Part shown: in pieces, positions 28,469 to 39,475 of the stretch
Numbering within the stretch: position 1 is the stretch's first letter
Layout: each line of letters begins with the position of its first letter
Source of the DNA: Rhodanobacter sp.
GTDB lineage: Bacteria > Pseudomonadota > Gammaproteobacteria > Xanthomonadales > Rhodanobacteraceae
Assembly (NCBI GenBank): GCA_004298505.1
Contig: SCRO01000070.1
Span: forward strand, 1 to 64,000
Direction of reading: 5' to 3'
DNA: 64,000 nucleotides
The notes under the pieces: generated by a model
Told to the model about the DNA's origin: nothing
Databases searched by the model: none
The model's input: only the letters and a program-made list of their open reading frames with translations
Program-made: the position numbers and the translations under genes

Positions 28469-30361
28469 ATGTTCCTGACCCCCCCCGACACGCGTGGTGG
28501 CTGGCGCGCGCTGGCCGTGCGCATCGTGCTGGTGCTGTTGCTCGCGCTGATTTTCGTGCTGCTGACCGGGCTGATCGATGACGGCGTCGGCGTGACGGGG
28601 TCGAGTCTGTTCACCCAGCCACGCTTCCCGCTCGCCAATGCGCTGCCCGCACTGCTGCTGGCCGGCGTGTTGCTGGCGGCGAGCCGGCGTGCCTTGTTCT
28701 CATTCGGGCTGGCTTTCGTGTTCGAGGGGCTGATCTACGGCGTCAACCGGCTCAAGGTGGCCAACCTGGGCACGCCGCTGCTGCCAGACGATTTCCGCAT
28801 GATTGGCCAGTTGCGCAAGGGTGGCATGCACGTGCTGGCCGGCTATTTGCCGCACAGTCCGTGGCCGTATCTGGCCATGCTGCTCGCACTGGGTCTCATC
28901 GTGGCGACCTGGCGGCTGGAACCGCCGCTGGTTCCGCGGCACTGCGGCGGCCAGCGGCTGGTTGCCGGAGGGGTGCTCGCGATCGCACTCATCAGCATGC
29001 TGAGCGGCCTGTCCGCGTGGGGGAAGCTCTACAACGGCAGGGTGCTGTGGCTGGAACCGTGGTCGGCCCGCGTCACCACCAACCATTCCGGGCTGGTCAG
29101 CTCACTGATGATGTTCCACCTGCAATACGGCGGCGGCCATCGCAAACCGGATCGTGCCGCCGCCATCCAACTGATCGCCCGGTCCACCCCCGCCCTGTTG
29201 CAGACGATGCAGCAGGCGGCCCCTGCCGGCGAACTGCCGGACATCGTGGTGGTGCAAAGCGAATCGTTCTTCGACCCCACCATCATGCGCGGTTACGAGC
29301 ACAGCGACTTCGCGCCGAACCTGCGGCGGCTCGCCGCCCATGGCATCAGCGGCAAGCTGCACGTGCCCACCTTCGGCGGCGGCACCATCCGCACCGAGTT
29401 CGAGGTGCTCACCGGGCTGTCGCTGCGCTACTTCGACCATCTGCAGTTCCCCTACCTGCAGATGAGCCACAAATCGCTGCCCAGCCTGCTGCGCACACTG
29501 GAGGCACACGGCTATCGCACGCTCGCCCTGCATGGCAACGACCCCTCGTTCTGGAACCGCACCACGGCGTTCAAGGCGATCGGTTTCGACCGCTTCGTAT
29601 CGCAGTCTTCCTTTCCGGCCCATGCACCGGACGATGGCAAGTACATGGCCGACAGCGCGATGACCGACGAGATCATGGTCCAACTCAAAGACACCGGGCC
29701 GCCGCAATTCATCTTCGCCATCAGCATCGAGGCACACGGCCCCTACGACGTCGAGCCGGCGAATCCAGCCGAACGCAATGCCATCCCGGTCCCCGACGGC
29801 ATCACCGGCCGTGACAAGCTGGAACTGCAGACCTACCTCTATCACCTCAAGCACGCCGACGCCGAACTCGGCCGCCTGGTGGCGTGGCTGGCGCAGCGCC
29901 AGCGGCCCAGCCTGGTATTGTTCTACGGCGATCACCTGCCGGCGCTGAGCAACAGCTACCGCGTCACCGGCTTCGTCGACGGCGGCGACATGCTGAGCCA
30001 GGCCGGTATCTGGCTGCTGGTCGATCCCCACGGCAAGGGCAAACCGGAGCACGAAGATGCCGCCGCATGGCTGCTGCCGGGCCAGTTACTGGCACAGGCC
30101 GGCATCCACGACGACCCCTACTTCGCGTTGACCCAGCTGGTCGGCCCCCGACTAGCCACCCTGACCGCGGCGCCCGGCGCACCGCCGCCGGACGAAGACA
30201 GCGGTCTCAAGCAACTCGACGACGCCATGGCCGGCGTCGACCAACTGCGCATGAGCGGCAAGCTGGAAAAACTGCTGCCCAAAGCGGCGGCGAAGCCGGC
30301 CAGCGCCATCGCCCATCGCCTCAACTCGCTGCCGCTGCCCGCCGCGGCCACCGCATACTGA
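28469..30361 (+). CDS. LTA synthase/MdoB family phosphotransferase (sulfatase fold)
   Basis: Membrane enzyme (630 aa) with about five N-terminal transmembrane segments (to about residue 190) and a periplasmic sulfatase-fold domain. DIVVVQSESFFDP provides a metal-binding Glu, GGGTIRTEFEVLTGLS the predicted nucleophilic Thr, TLALHGNDPSFWNR and VLFYGDHLPAL the remaining metal ligands. In Gram-negative bacteria such proteins move phosphoglycerol or phosphoethanolamine head groups onto periplasmic glucans (OpgB) or related glycans. There is a further Pro/Ala-rich tail after about 560. Acceptor unknown. Confidence 0.88.
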   Translation: MFLTPPDTRGGWRALAVRIVLVLLLALIFVLLTGLIDDGVGVTGSSLFTQPRFPLANALPALLLAGVLLAASRRALFSFGLAFVFEGLIYGVNRLKVANLGTPLLPDDFRMIGQLRKGGMHVLAGYLPHSPWPYLAMLLALGLIVATWRLEPPLVPRHCGGQRLVAGGVLAIALISMLSGLSAWGKLYNGRVLWLEPWSARVTTNHSGLVSSLMMFHLQYGGGHRKPDRAAAIQLIARSTPALLQTMQQAAPAGELPDIVVVQSESFFDPTIMRGYEHSDFAPNLRRLAAHGISGKLHVPTFGGGTIRTEFEVLTGLSLRYFDHLQFPYLQMSHKSLPSLLRTLEAHGYRTLALHGNDPSFWNRTTAFKAIGFDRFVSQSSFPAHAPDDGKYMADSAMTDEIMVQLKDTGPPQFIFAISIEAHGPYDVEPANPAERNAIPVPDGITGRDKLELQTYLYHLKHADAELGRLVAWLAQRQRPSLVLFYGDHLPALSNSYRVTGFVDGGDMLSQAGIWLLVDPHGKGKPEHEDAAAWLLPGQLLAQAGIHDDPYFALTQLVGPRLATLTAAPGAPPPDEDSGLKQLDDAMAGVDQLRMSGKLEKLLPKAAAKPASAIAHRLNSLPLPAAATAY

Positions 30362-30499
30362 GGGAATGGCGCCGCTTGCATCTGGCGGCCTGTCACTGCC
30401 GGCGGCCGAGGCCCGCGAAGGCGGCGTTGTGCTTCGCGCCGGGGACGGACTGACGGTGGCGCATTTCCGGACAAGCGCCTACACTCGACCTCGGCGTTT
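30362..30499. other. Upstream region of 6S RNA with a candidate promoter
   Basis: No gene seen. TACACT at 30480-30485 could be the -10 of the 6S RNA, placing transcription start near 30491; no good -35 is visible at standard spacing. Confidence 0.4.
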
Positions 30500-30676
30500 T
30501 CTGCGGTGCTCGCCAGCACACTCTTACATTTGCCTTGTTCCTAAATACGGCCCCGGGTCGGCTTCACATCGGCTGTTGTGCATGTCCGCCACGTGCGGAA
30601 AGCCTCGAGGCCATGTAGCCCTCCCACCTGATCCATCTTGGATCAAGGTCGTTTGGTGGGCAGCGGCATCGCGGTT
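30500..30676 (+). ncRNA. ssrS: 6S RNA
   Basis: 6S RNA mimics an open promoter and sequesters sigma70 RNA polymerase in stationary phase. The call rests on three things. First, position: it lies immediately upstream of the 5-formyl-THF cyclo-ligase gene, as ssrS does before ygfA in gammaproteobacteria. Second, size of about 177 nt. Third, pairing of the ends: GCGGTGCT at 30503-30510 pairs with GGCATCGC at 30665-30672, forming the closing stem. GATCCATCTTGGATCAAGG resembles the 3' arm of E. coli 6S. Exact ends are estimated; a covariance search would settle it. Confidence 0.75.
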
Positions 30677-30747
30677 TACGCCACTTCTTTCCGCGCCCTG
30701 TTCGCCCTTTGGCAAACGGGGTGCATCACGACGGAGCCGAGCGATAC

Positions 30748-31368
30748 GTGGACGCCCCCGCCCAACGCCGCGAGCTTCGCCAGCGCCTGGCCGACCGGCG
30801 TCGTGCACTTTCCCCTGCCGAGCGCATCGCCGCCGCGCAAGGCCTGCGCCGCAGCCTCGAACAGTTGCCCGAATATTTCACCGATGTACGCGTGGCCGGT
30901 TATTGGGCCTGCCAGGGCGAACTGCCGTTGAACCTTGCCCTGGCACCACTGGCCGCGCGCGGCCAGCAATTCCTGTTGCCGGTGCTCGGCGAAGGCAAAC
31001 GCTTGCGCTTCGCCCCGTGGAAGCCGGGTGATGCGGTACAGGCAAACCGCTACGGCATCCCCGAGCCGGTGCAGCCGGTCGAATTGCTGGAGCCGTTCCG
31101 GCTCGACCTGGTCCTCGTGCCGCTGCTCGGCTTTGACCGTCGCGGCAACCGGTTGGGATATGGTGGCGGCTACTACGACCGCAGTTTTGCTTTTCTCAAC
31201 GAGCAGGTACGTCCGACCGAACCGCTGCTGGTCGGCATCGCCTACGCATTCCAGGAGCTGCCGGAGCTCGACGAGGAAGCCTGGGACGTTCCACTCGACT
31301 TCGTCGCCACCGAGCGCGAACTGATCGACTGCAGCACCCCCGATCCGGAGGCAGAGACCGCCGCATGA
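30748..31368 (+). CDS. ygfA: 5-formyltetrahydrofolate cyclo-ligase
   Basis: ATP-dependent enzyme returning 5-formyl-THF to the folate pool as 5,10-methenyl-THF. About 206 aa: RRELRQRLADRRRALSPAER at the N-terminus, VAGYWACQGELPLNLAL, and the signature LVLVPLLGFDRRGNRLGYGGGYYDR. The frame has no ATG; I chose GTG 30748 (VDAPAQRRELR) with GGAG 11 nt upstream, while a TTG at 30709 gives 13 more residues. Lies directly after 6S RNA and overlaps the EVE gene by 4 bp. Confidence 0.92.
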   Translation: MDAPAQRRELRQRLADRRRALSPAERIAAAQGLRRSLEQLPEYFTDVRVAGYWACQGELPLNLALAPLAARGQQFLLPVLGEGKRLRFAPWKPGDAVQANRYGIPEPVQPVELLEPFRLDLVLVPLLGFDRRGNRLGYGGGYYDRSFAFLNEQVRPTEPLLVGIAYAFQELPELDEEAWDVPLDFVATERELIDCSTPDPEAETAA

Positions 31369-31817
31369 ATTACTGGTTGATGAAATCCGAGCCCGGGGCG
31401 TTCTCGATCGAGGACCTCAAACGCAACCAGCGCGAACCCTGGGATGGCGTGCGCAACTATCAGGCGCGCAACTTCATGCGCGACGGCATGCGCCCGGGCG
31501 ACAAGGTGTTTTTCTACCACTCCAATTGCGCCGTGCCCGGCATCGTCGGCATCGCCGAGGTCGTGACGGATGCGTATCCCGACCCCAGCCAGTTCGACCC
31601 CAAGAGCAAATACTTCGACTCCGACAGTTCGCGCGACAAACCGCGCTGGATGCTGGTCGACGTGAAGTTCGTGAAGAAATTCAAGCGCACGATCAGTTTG
31701 GACGAACTCAAGGGCCACGACGCACTGGCTGGCATGCCGCTGCTGCGCAAGGGCAACCGGCTGTCGGTGATGCCGGTCGATGCGGCGCACTGGAAGTACA
31801 TCCTGGGCCTCGAATAG
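31365..31817 (+). CDS. EVE domain-containing protein
   Basis: 150-residue single EVE/ASCH-fold protein of the thymocyte nuclear protein 1 type. MNYWLMKSEPGAFSIEDLKR, WDGVRNYQARNFMRDGMRPGD, FFYHSNCAVPGIVGIAEV and SVMPVDAAHWKYI are the conserved strands forming the pocket that in homologues recognises modified bases. The ATG overlaps the stop of the cyclo-ligase gene (ATGA), so translation is probably coupled. Function in this host unknown. Confidence 0.93.
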   Translation: MNYWLMKSEPGAFSIEDLKRNQREPWDGVRNYQARNFMRDGMRPGDKVFFYHSNCAVPGIVGIAEVVTDAYPDPSQFDPKSKYFDSDSSRDKPRWMLVDVKFVKKFKRTISLDELKGHDALAGMPLLRKGNRLSVMPVDAAHWKYILGLE

Positions 31818-31920
31818 CCGCGAACCCCTATGTCCTTCGCTCCCGCTTCGAGTGGAGCTATGCAGACGGTCCTGAGGTAGCTGGCGAAGGTTGCGCCTGA
31901 CGTCGCCAATCACGGCCGCG

Positions 31921-32325
31921 TCACGGACAAATGAGTTCAAGCTTCGGATAGTACGTGCGGTAGCGCTTCGCATCGCGCGTCAGCAGCGCCAGGCCTTCGA
32001 TGGCGGCATGCGCGCCAATGTAGAAGTCCGGCATGGGCGAATTGCGACTACCCTTGGCACGGCGATATTGCAGAAAAGCCTTGCCGGCGAGAAAACCCGC
32101 TTCCCACGGCAGCTCCAGGCGGGTGAAGGCATCGGACGGCAGGGCTTCGTCCAGTTGTTCGATGCGCTCGAAACCTACCGAGACCTCGGCGTAGACGATG
32201 GGGTTGATGCACAGCTCGTCGCGGGCGGCGCAGGCGTCCAGCTGCGCGGCCGACCAGCCGTACCATTGCGGATCGTCGGTGAGCACGTCCAGCAGGACGT
32301 TGGCGTCCACCAGCACGCGACTCAT
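31921..32325 (-). CDS. PIN-domain toxin (VapC-like)
   Basis: PIN-fold ribonuclease (134 aa) of a type II toxin-antitoxin module. Acidic active-site residues are seen in MSRVLVDANVLLDVL (D7), NPIVYAEVSVGFE (Glu), and PMPDFYIGAHAAIEGLALLTRDAKRY (two Asp). It starts at ATG 32325, overlapping the antitoxin stop by 4 bp. VapC proteins cleave tRNA or rRNA; the target here is unknown. Both genes look intact. Confidence 0.9.
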   Translation of the reverse strand: MSRVLVDANVLLDVLTDDPQWYGWSAAQLDACAARDELCINPIVYAEVSVGFERIEQLDEALPSDAFTRLELPWEAGFLAGKAFLQYRRAKGSRNSPMPDFYIGAHAAIEGLALLTRDAKRYRTYYPKLELICP

Positions 32326-32570
32326 GCGCCGCGCGTGAGTCGCGTGATTTCGTCGGTCGAAAGACGCGTGGTGGCGCGGCCACGCAGGCGCGTGGACAGA
32401 CTGCCGGGCTGGGCCTTGGGCGGGTGGGCAATGACCGTCTCGGCCTCGCGCAGGGCAGCCTCGCGCACGAAGGCTGCCACCGGCATGCCATGCAAGGCCG
32501 CGGCGCGGCGGATGCGGGTTTTGTCCGCGGCGCTGAGGCGTAGGTCGAGACGATCGGCGGTTGCGGTCAT
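32322..32570 (-). CDS. Antitoxin, DUF1778/TacA-like or related RHH type
   Basis: An 82-residue antitoxin. The N-terminal half (ADRLDLRLSAADKTRIRRAAALHG) matches the ribbon-helix-helix DNA-binding layout of DUF1778 (TacA) proteins; the C-terminal part (STRLRGRATTRLSTDEITRLTRGA) would bind the toxin. DUF1778 antitoxins usually neutralise GNAT acetyltransferases, so a PIN partner is a variation worth noting. AAGGAGG lies just upstream of ATG 32570. A nearby imperfect inverted repeat, TGCGGTA-TGT-TGCCGTA on the minus strand, could be the operator. Confidence 0.82.
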   Translation of the reverse strand: MTATADRLDLRLSAADKTRIRRAAALHGMPVAAFVREAALREAETVIAHPPKAQPGSLSTRLRGRATTRLSTDEITRLTRGA

Positions 32571-32739
32571 GGTTGGCCTCCTTGTACGGCAACATACCGC
32601 ACACCCGGGGGACGCGCCACAAGCCAAGTGCAAAAAAGGCGCAATAGTAGTTAACCGCGCAATCTCGCGGCACTTGGGCGCGCGCAGCGTGCGCGCCCGC
32701 TTTTCCCGGGGCCCCTGGGCGGCGGTGAGGCGGGGACGA

Positions 32740-32945
32740 CAGGCCGCGCAGCGGGCAGCGCCAAGGATGGCGATGCCTTTTCGCCCGGGCAGGAGCCCGG
32801 TCGAAAAGCCCGGCCCCAACTCACGGACTTGCCGGCCAGGGATGGCTGGCAAGCGCCAACTGGGGTGGCCTTCTCTTTTGGTTACTTCTCTTTTGGTTAC
32901 TTCTCTCTTGGCCACGCAAGAGAAAAGTAACTCGGGCGCCGAAGG
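32740..32945. repeat. Dispersed intergenic repeat with 15-bp tandem units and a hairpin
   Basis: Gene-free DNA between the antitoxin and rpiA. It contains CTTCTCTTTTGGTTA twice in tandem (32870-32899) with a third degenerate copy, CTTCTCTCTTGGCCA (32900-32914). The hairpin GTTACTTCTCTCTTG-GCCACG-CAAGAGAAAAGTAAC (32896-32931, one mismatch) is followed by GGGCGCCGAAGGCGC. The arrangement resembles a repeat I associate with xanthomonad intergenic regions. The hairpin could also terminate transcripts. The overlapping track ORF (AKREVTKREVTKREG) is a translation of the repeat, not a gene. Confidence 0.6.
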
Positions 32946-33056
32946 CGCACGAAACCGCTCTTGTACTTCACCTCAGCAGCGCATCAGTGCGAGTCCGAAA
33001 TGGCGCCATACCGCCAAATCAACGATCATGACGCCCTCTCCAGACCAGGTAGTGCC

Positions 33057-33698
33057 ATGAGCAACGCAAACGAGAAGAAGCTGGCCGGCGAAGCCGCGAT
33101 CCGCTACGTCGAGGACGGTACCATCATCGGCGTCGGCACCGGCTCGACCGTGGCGTTCTTCATCGACGCGCTGGGCGACCTGAAGGATCGCATCCAGGGC
33201 GCCGTCTCCAGTTCGGAGCGCTCGACTGCGCAACTGAAAAAGCTCGGTATCCCCGTACTCGACCTCAACGCGGCTGGCCCGTTGGCCATCTACATCGACG
33301 GCGCCGACGAGTGCGATCCGTACAAGCGCCTGATCAAGGGCGGCGGTGCGGCACTGACGCGCGAGAAGATCGTGGCCGCAGCGAGCGCGAAGTTTGTCTG
33401 CATCATCGACTCGAGCAAACGCGTCAAGCTGCTCGGCAAGTTTCCGGTGCCGATCGAGGTGATCCCGATGGCGCGCAGCCTGGTCGGTCGCGAGATCGTC
33501 AAGCGCGGTGGTCAGCCGGTGTGGCGCGACGGCGTGGTCACCGACAACGGCAACTGGATCATCGATGTGCACAACTGGCAGATCGCCGATCCGACCGCGC
33601 TGGAGAGCGAACTGAACCAGTTGCCGGGCATCGTCACCGTCGGCCTGTTTGCCCGCCGCCCGGCTGACGTGGTGCTGGTCGGCGACCGCGAAATGTAG
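33057..33698 (+). CDS. rpiA: Ribose-5-phosphate isomerase A
   Basis: Interconverts ribose-5-P and ribulose-5-P in the pentose phosphate pathway. 213 aa with [63 protein letters not shown] (catalytic Asp, Glu and Lys), and [11 protein letters not shown]. The ATG at 33057 ([18 protein letters not shown]) fits the family; the track ORF begins 32 residues earlier. Converges with the ClC gene. Confidence 0.97.
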   Translation: MSNANEKKLAGEAAIRYVEDGTIIGVGTGSTVAFFIDALGDLKDRIQGAVSSSERSTAQLKKLGIPVLDLNAAGPLAIYIDGADECDPYKRLIKGGGAALTREKIVAAASAKFVCIIDSSKRVKLLGKFPVPIEVIPMARSLVGREIVKRGGQPVWRDGVVTDNGNWIIDVHNWQIADPTALESELNQLPGIVTVGLFARRPADVVLVGDREM

Positions 33699-33724
33699 GT
33701 CGTGGTTGACCCACTGAGACGAAG

Positions 33725-33747
33725 AGCGGTCCGTGCGGGCCGCTTTG
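33725..33747. terminator. Candidate terminator between rpiA and the ClC gene
   Basis: Hairpin AGCGGTCC-GTGC-GGGCCGCT (one G-U pair in RNA) followed by TTGGACTTT on the plus strand, located between convergent genes. The T run is poor, so moderate. Confidence 0.5.
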
Positions 33748-33766
33748 GACTTTGGACTCGGGCACC

Positions 33767-35689
33767 TTATTCGTCGGGACGCGGCTTCCATCCATCGCGA
33801 AAGCGCAGGTGTCGCGAGGAATGCCGCGCCTCGCGCAGCCGCTTCGCATGCGCCGCCAGGACATCGCCGCGGGTGATGATGCCGACCAGCTTGTGCGGGT
33901 CGTCCTTGCTCACGACCACCAGGCGGCCCACGCTCTCGGCGACCATGTGGTCGGCTGCCTCGCGCAGCGAATGGTCTTCGCTGACCGCGATCGGGGGCCG
34001 GCTCAGCAGTTCGCCCAGGGTCAGCGTGTAATGCCATTGCGGATCGAGCAGGCTGCGCCGGGTCAACACGCCGCGCACGTGGCCTTGCTCGTCCACCACG
34101 GGAAAGCCCTGGTGATGCGAGTGTGGGGGTTCCTCATTCAGCCAGCGGCGTACTTCGGCCAGCGCCTGGGTGGTCTTGAGCGTTGCCACGTCACGCGAAC
34201 AGGCGGTGCCTACGCTGACCCGCCCCAGATAGTCGGCTGCATACTCCGACGGCACGCGTACACCGCGACGTGCAATCTTTTCGGTCATGATGGTATTGCG
34301 CATGAACAACGCCGAAATCAGATAGGCCGCGGTGCAACCTCCCAGCAACGGTAGCAGGCAAGCTGGCTGGCGGGTGGTTTCAAAAGCAAACACCACCGCC
34401 GTCAGCAGCGCGCGTGAAGAGCCGGCAAAAATGGCCGCCATGCCCACCAGTGCGGCGATACGCGGATCAATGTCGAAGCCGGGCAGCACGTGGTTGATGC
34501 CGATGCCCACGACCGCACCGAGCGAACCGCCGATCATGAACAGGGGCGCCAGCGTGCCGCCAGAGGTACCGCTGCCCAACGCGATCACCCACGAAATGAA
34601 CTTCAGGGAGCCGAAGGTGACCAGCATGGTGAGACCAAAATGCCCCTGCACCAGCGCGTCGATATTGTCGTAGCCCACGCCCAGGGTGCGTGGCTCGATC
34701 CAGCCCACGAAACCGGCTACCAGGGCACCGATGACCGGCCACCACATCCAGTGGATCGGCAGCTTCTCGAACAGGTCCTCGACGCCATACACCGCCTTGG
34801 TCACCCCGATCGAGGCGACACCCACGATGCCGCCGATCACGACGAAACTGACCAGGGCGAGGCCACCGGGCTCGAGCACTTCGGGCATCGGGAACACCGG
34901 CGCGGCGCCGTAGGTGGCATAGCGCACGGTGACCGCGGTCACCGTGGCCAGCGCCACCGGAATCAGCGAGCGCGGACGCAACTCGAACAACAGCAGTTCC
35001 ACGGCGAGCACCAGCGACGCCACCGGCGCGCCGAATACCGCCGCCATGCCGGCAGCCGCGCCGGCCGCCAGCAGCACCTTGCGCTCGTTGGCGGTGACAC
35101 GTAGCAGCTGGCCGATCAGCGAGCCCAGCGCGCCGCCGGTGGAGATGATCGGCCCCTCGGCGCCGAACGGGCCGCCGGTGCCGATCGCGAATGCCGAGGA
35201 CACCGGTTTCAGCCAGGTGATGCGTGGGGGGATATTGGATTCGTTGGTGAGGATCTGCTCCATCGCCTCGGGGATGCCATGCCCCTGGATCGCGCGCGAG
35301 CCCCAGCGCGCCATGATGCCGGCGAGCAGGCCACCGACGGCCGGAATCAGGATGACCCAGGCGCCGAGGTGGTTGTCCGCTGGTGACAGCACGAACGAGC
35401 CGCTGCGGGCGCTCGGGCCGATCACATCCGACACCCGACCGTAGAAGAACAGATCGGTGATCAGGTTGATCATCAGCATCAACAGCTGGGCCACGTAAGC
35501 CGCCGCGACACCCAGGATCACCGCCAGCACGCTGATCAGCAAAATGCGGTGGGTGACCAGGGTGGATTTGCGCGGCATACGCGCGGCGTCCAGTGACAGC
35601 CCGAGCCCCGGTGCAATCGGCAGCGCATCGGTGCTGCCGACCGTGCGCACATCGGCGTGCCCGACCGGATCGTCAGTGGCTGGCGTCAT
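33767..35689 (-). CDS. ClC family chloride channel/transporter with CBS domains
   Basis: Membrane anion channel or H+/Cl- exchanger (640 aa). Around ten transmembrane helices precede two cytoplasmic CBS domains (after about residue 480: VGTACSRDVATLKTTQALAEV and SRPPIAVSEDHSLREAADHM). Filter motifs: GHGIPEAME (His where classical ClC has Ser in GSGIP), GPFGAEGP (keeps the gating Glu), and GTSGGTLAP. The CBS pair suggests regulation by adenine nucleotides. TTG 35692 directly precedes the ATG chosen here. It converges with rpiA. Confidence 0.92.
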   Translation of the reverse strand: MTPATDDPVGHADVRTVGSTDALPIAPGLGLSLDAARMPRKSTLVTHRILLISVLAVILGVAAAYVAQLLMLMINLITDLFFYGRVSDVIGPSARSGSFVLSPADNHLGAWVILIPAVGGLLAGIMARWGSRAIQGHGIPEAMEQILTNESNIPPRITWLKPVSSAFAIGTGGPFGAEGPIISTGGALGSLIGQLLRVTANERKVLLAAGAAAGMAAVFGAPVASLVLAVELLLFELRPRSLIPVALATVTAVTVRYATYGAAPVFPMPEVLEPGGLALVSFVVIGGIVGVASIGVTKAVYGVEDLFEKLPIHWMWWPVIGALVAGFVGWIEPRTLGVGYDNIDALVQGHFGLTMLVTFGSLKFISWVIALGSGTSGGTLAPLFMIGGSLGAVVGIGINHVLPGFDIDPRIAALVGMAAIFAGSSRALLTAVVFAFETTRQPACLLPLLGGCTAAYLISALFMRNTIMTEKIARRGVRVPSEYAADYLGRVSVGTACSRDVATLKTTQALAEVRRWLNEEPPHSHHQGFPVVDEQGHVRGVLTRRSLLDPQWHYTLTLGELLSRPPIAVSEDHSLREAADHMVAESVGRLVVVSKDDPHKLVGIITRGDVLAAHAKRLREARHSSRHLRFRDGWKPRPDE

Positions 35690-36112
35690 CAAGGTTTCAC
35701 AGTATGGAAAGCGGGGATTTTACGCTGCTGCAATGCGGGGAAAAAGAGGAAAGTCGCGAAACGTCGCGAAACTTCCTGCGATCTCGCCCATCACCGCCGA
35801 ACTGCACAGATCCGACCGTCGCGCCAGCCGACCTTGGCAAAGATTCGACAACTTGCTGACCAACACGATAGGCGAATGGTGGCGATGTCGCCGCCGCAAA
35901 GGTGGGTCAAGAGTATTGACTGGTAGTGGGCCACTTTAGTTGGCCATTAACAAATAGCTCTACACTGAACAACCCCTCCACCCATCGACCTCACGCGCTG
36001 CACCTACTTCAGCTACCTTCAGGCTCATACCTGACTTGGAAAAGACTTGCGCGGACGTAGTGCCCATGCAGCGCACGGTATGACTCTCACCATTTCCCTC
36101 TATTTCCCGCAG
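35690..36112. other. Intergenic region, no gene identified
   Basis: About 420 bp between the ClC gene and the damaged toxin-antitoxin module. Base composition is lower in GC than the flanking genes after about 35930, which fits the start of accessory DNA. The ORFs in the track here show no recognisable protein. I saw no copy of the tRNA-Gln 3' end that would mark an attachment site. Confidence 0.5.
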
Positions 36113-36128
36113 GTAGCTTTTAGGCTAC
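36113..36128. promoter_or_regulatory. Palindromic operator candidate upstream of the HigB/RelE-like module
   Basis: GTAGC-TTTTAG-GCTAC, a perfect 5-bp inverted repeat ending 1 bp before the toxin ATG. Position and symmetry suit autoregulation by the antitoxin's HTH. Confidence 0.5.
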
Positions 36129-36129
36129 G

Positions 36130-36468
36130 ATGAGCATCGTCGAAGTCCGCCAGTACCAAACCGCCGCCGGCCGCACTCCGTTTGCCGAATGGTTGAAGGC
36201 ACTACGCGACCGGTAGGCCGTCAGGGCCATCACCGCGCGCCTGACCCGCCTGCAAACCGGGAACCGCGGCGACTGGAAATCCATAGGCGCCGGCGTGCTG
36301 GAACTGCGGATCGACACCGGGCCGGGCTACCGCGTGTATTGCGGGCAGGACGGCAAGACCCTGGTGCTGCTGCTGTGCGGCGGCAACAAGCGAACCCAAG
36401 CCAAAGACATCGAGCGCGCCCATGGCTACTGGGAAGATTACCAAGCACACCGCCAGCGTCCCGTTTGA
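36130..36468 (+). pseudogene. RelE/HigB-like (Gp49 family) toxin gene with an in-frame amber codon
   Basis: Reading from ATG 36130 gives MSIVEVRQYQTAAGRTPFAEW, then LKALRDR, a TAG stop at 36214-36216, then AVRAITARLTRLQTGNRGDWKSIG and GVLELRIDTGPGYRVYCGQDG to TGA 36466. The two parts join without any frameshift into a full 112-residue addiction-module killer protein of the RelE superfamily, so a single CAG-to-TAG (or similar) change probably inactivated it. The downstream antitoxin is intact and overlaps by 47 bp. The track misses this gene because of the stop. Confidence 0.85.
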
Positions 36469-36745
36469 CGCCGCCGACTTCCTGCACGCCGACGATATCC
36501 CCGGCTACCTGGCCGAAGTCACCCGCGACGGCGACACCCGCGCCCTGCCCCTTGCGCTGCGCACCGCCGCCGACGTACTCGGCATGGCCGAACTGTCCCG
36601 CCGTACCGGACTGAACCGCGAAACGTTGTACCGCACTCTTTCCCAGCACGGCAACCCGCGCCTGGACACGCTTGCGACCATCCTCGACGCCTTTGGACTC
36701 CGCCTCGCGCTTGAGCCCGTCACCGGCAAGCGGCGTGCCGCATAA
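36422..36745 (+). CDS. Antitoxin, HTH addiction-module antidote (COG3636 type)
   Basis: A 107-residue antidote protein. FDAADFLHADDIPGYLAEVTRDGD is the toxin-wrapping N-terminal section of this family, and GMAELSRRTGLNRETLYRTLSQHGNPRLDTLATILDAFGLRLAL is the Xre-like HTH that represses the operon. It overlaps the broken RelE/HigB-like toxin gene. With the toxin interrupted by a stop codon, it may now act only as a repressor or as an anti-toxin to related modules elsewhere. Confidence 0.9.
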   Translation: MATGKITKHTASVPFDAADFLHADDIPGYLAEVTRDGDTRALPLALRTAADVLGMAELSRRTGLNRETLYRTLSQHGNPRLDTLATILDAFGLRLALEPVTGKRRAA

Positions 36746-36886
36746 AGAATCGCCGCGACAGGACGAACCACCGAATACTCAGAAACGCTGCTGCGGAGTG
36801 CGCGCACGCACGGCCACTGTCTTGCGCAAATGGCTACGGCACCGTAGCTGCGCAATTGTATCAACCGAGAGTGTCTTTAACAGCAG

Positions 36887-39467
<2,581 letters not shown>

Positions 39468-39475
<8 letters not shown>

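Noticed and set aside
32870-32914. CRISPR-like spacing of 15-bp units
   Set aside because: Units are directly adjacent with no spacers, only two to three copies, and no cas genes.
32322-32915. Longer 197-aa ORF containing the antitoxin
   Set aside because: Its N-terminal 115 residues (AKREVTKREVTKREG...) translate a DNA repeat; the ATG at 32570 has AAGGAGG.
35690-36112. Possible fluoride riboswitch before the ClC gene or attachment site copy of tRNA-Gln
   Set aside because: Neither a riboswitch core nor the tRNA 3' sequence could be found in this interval.
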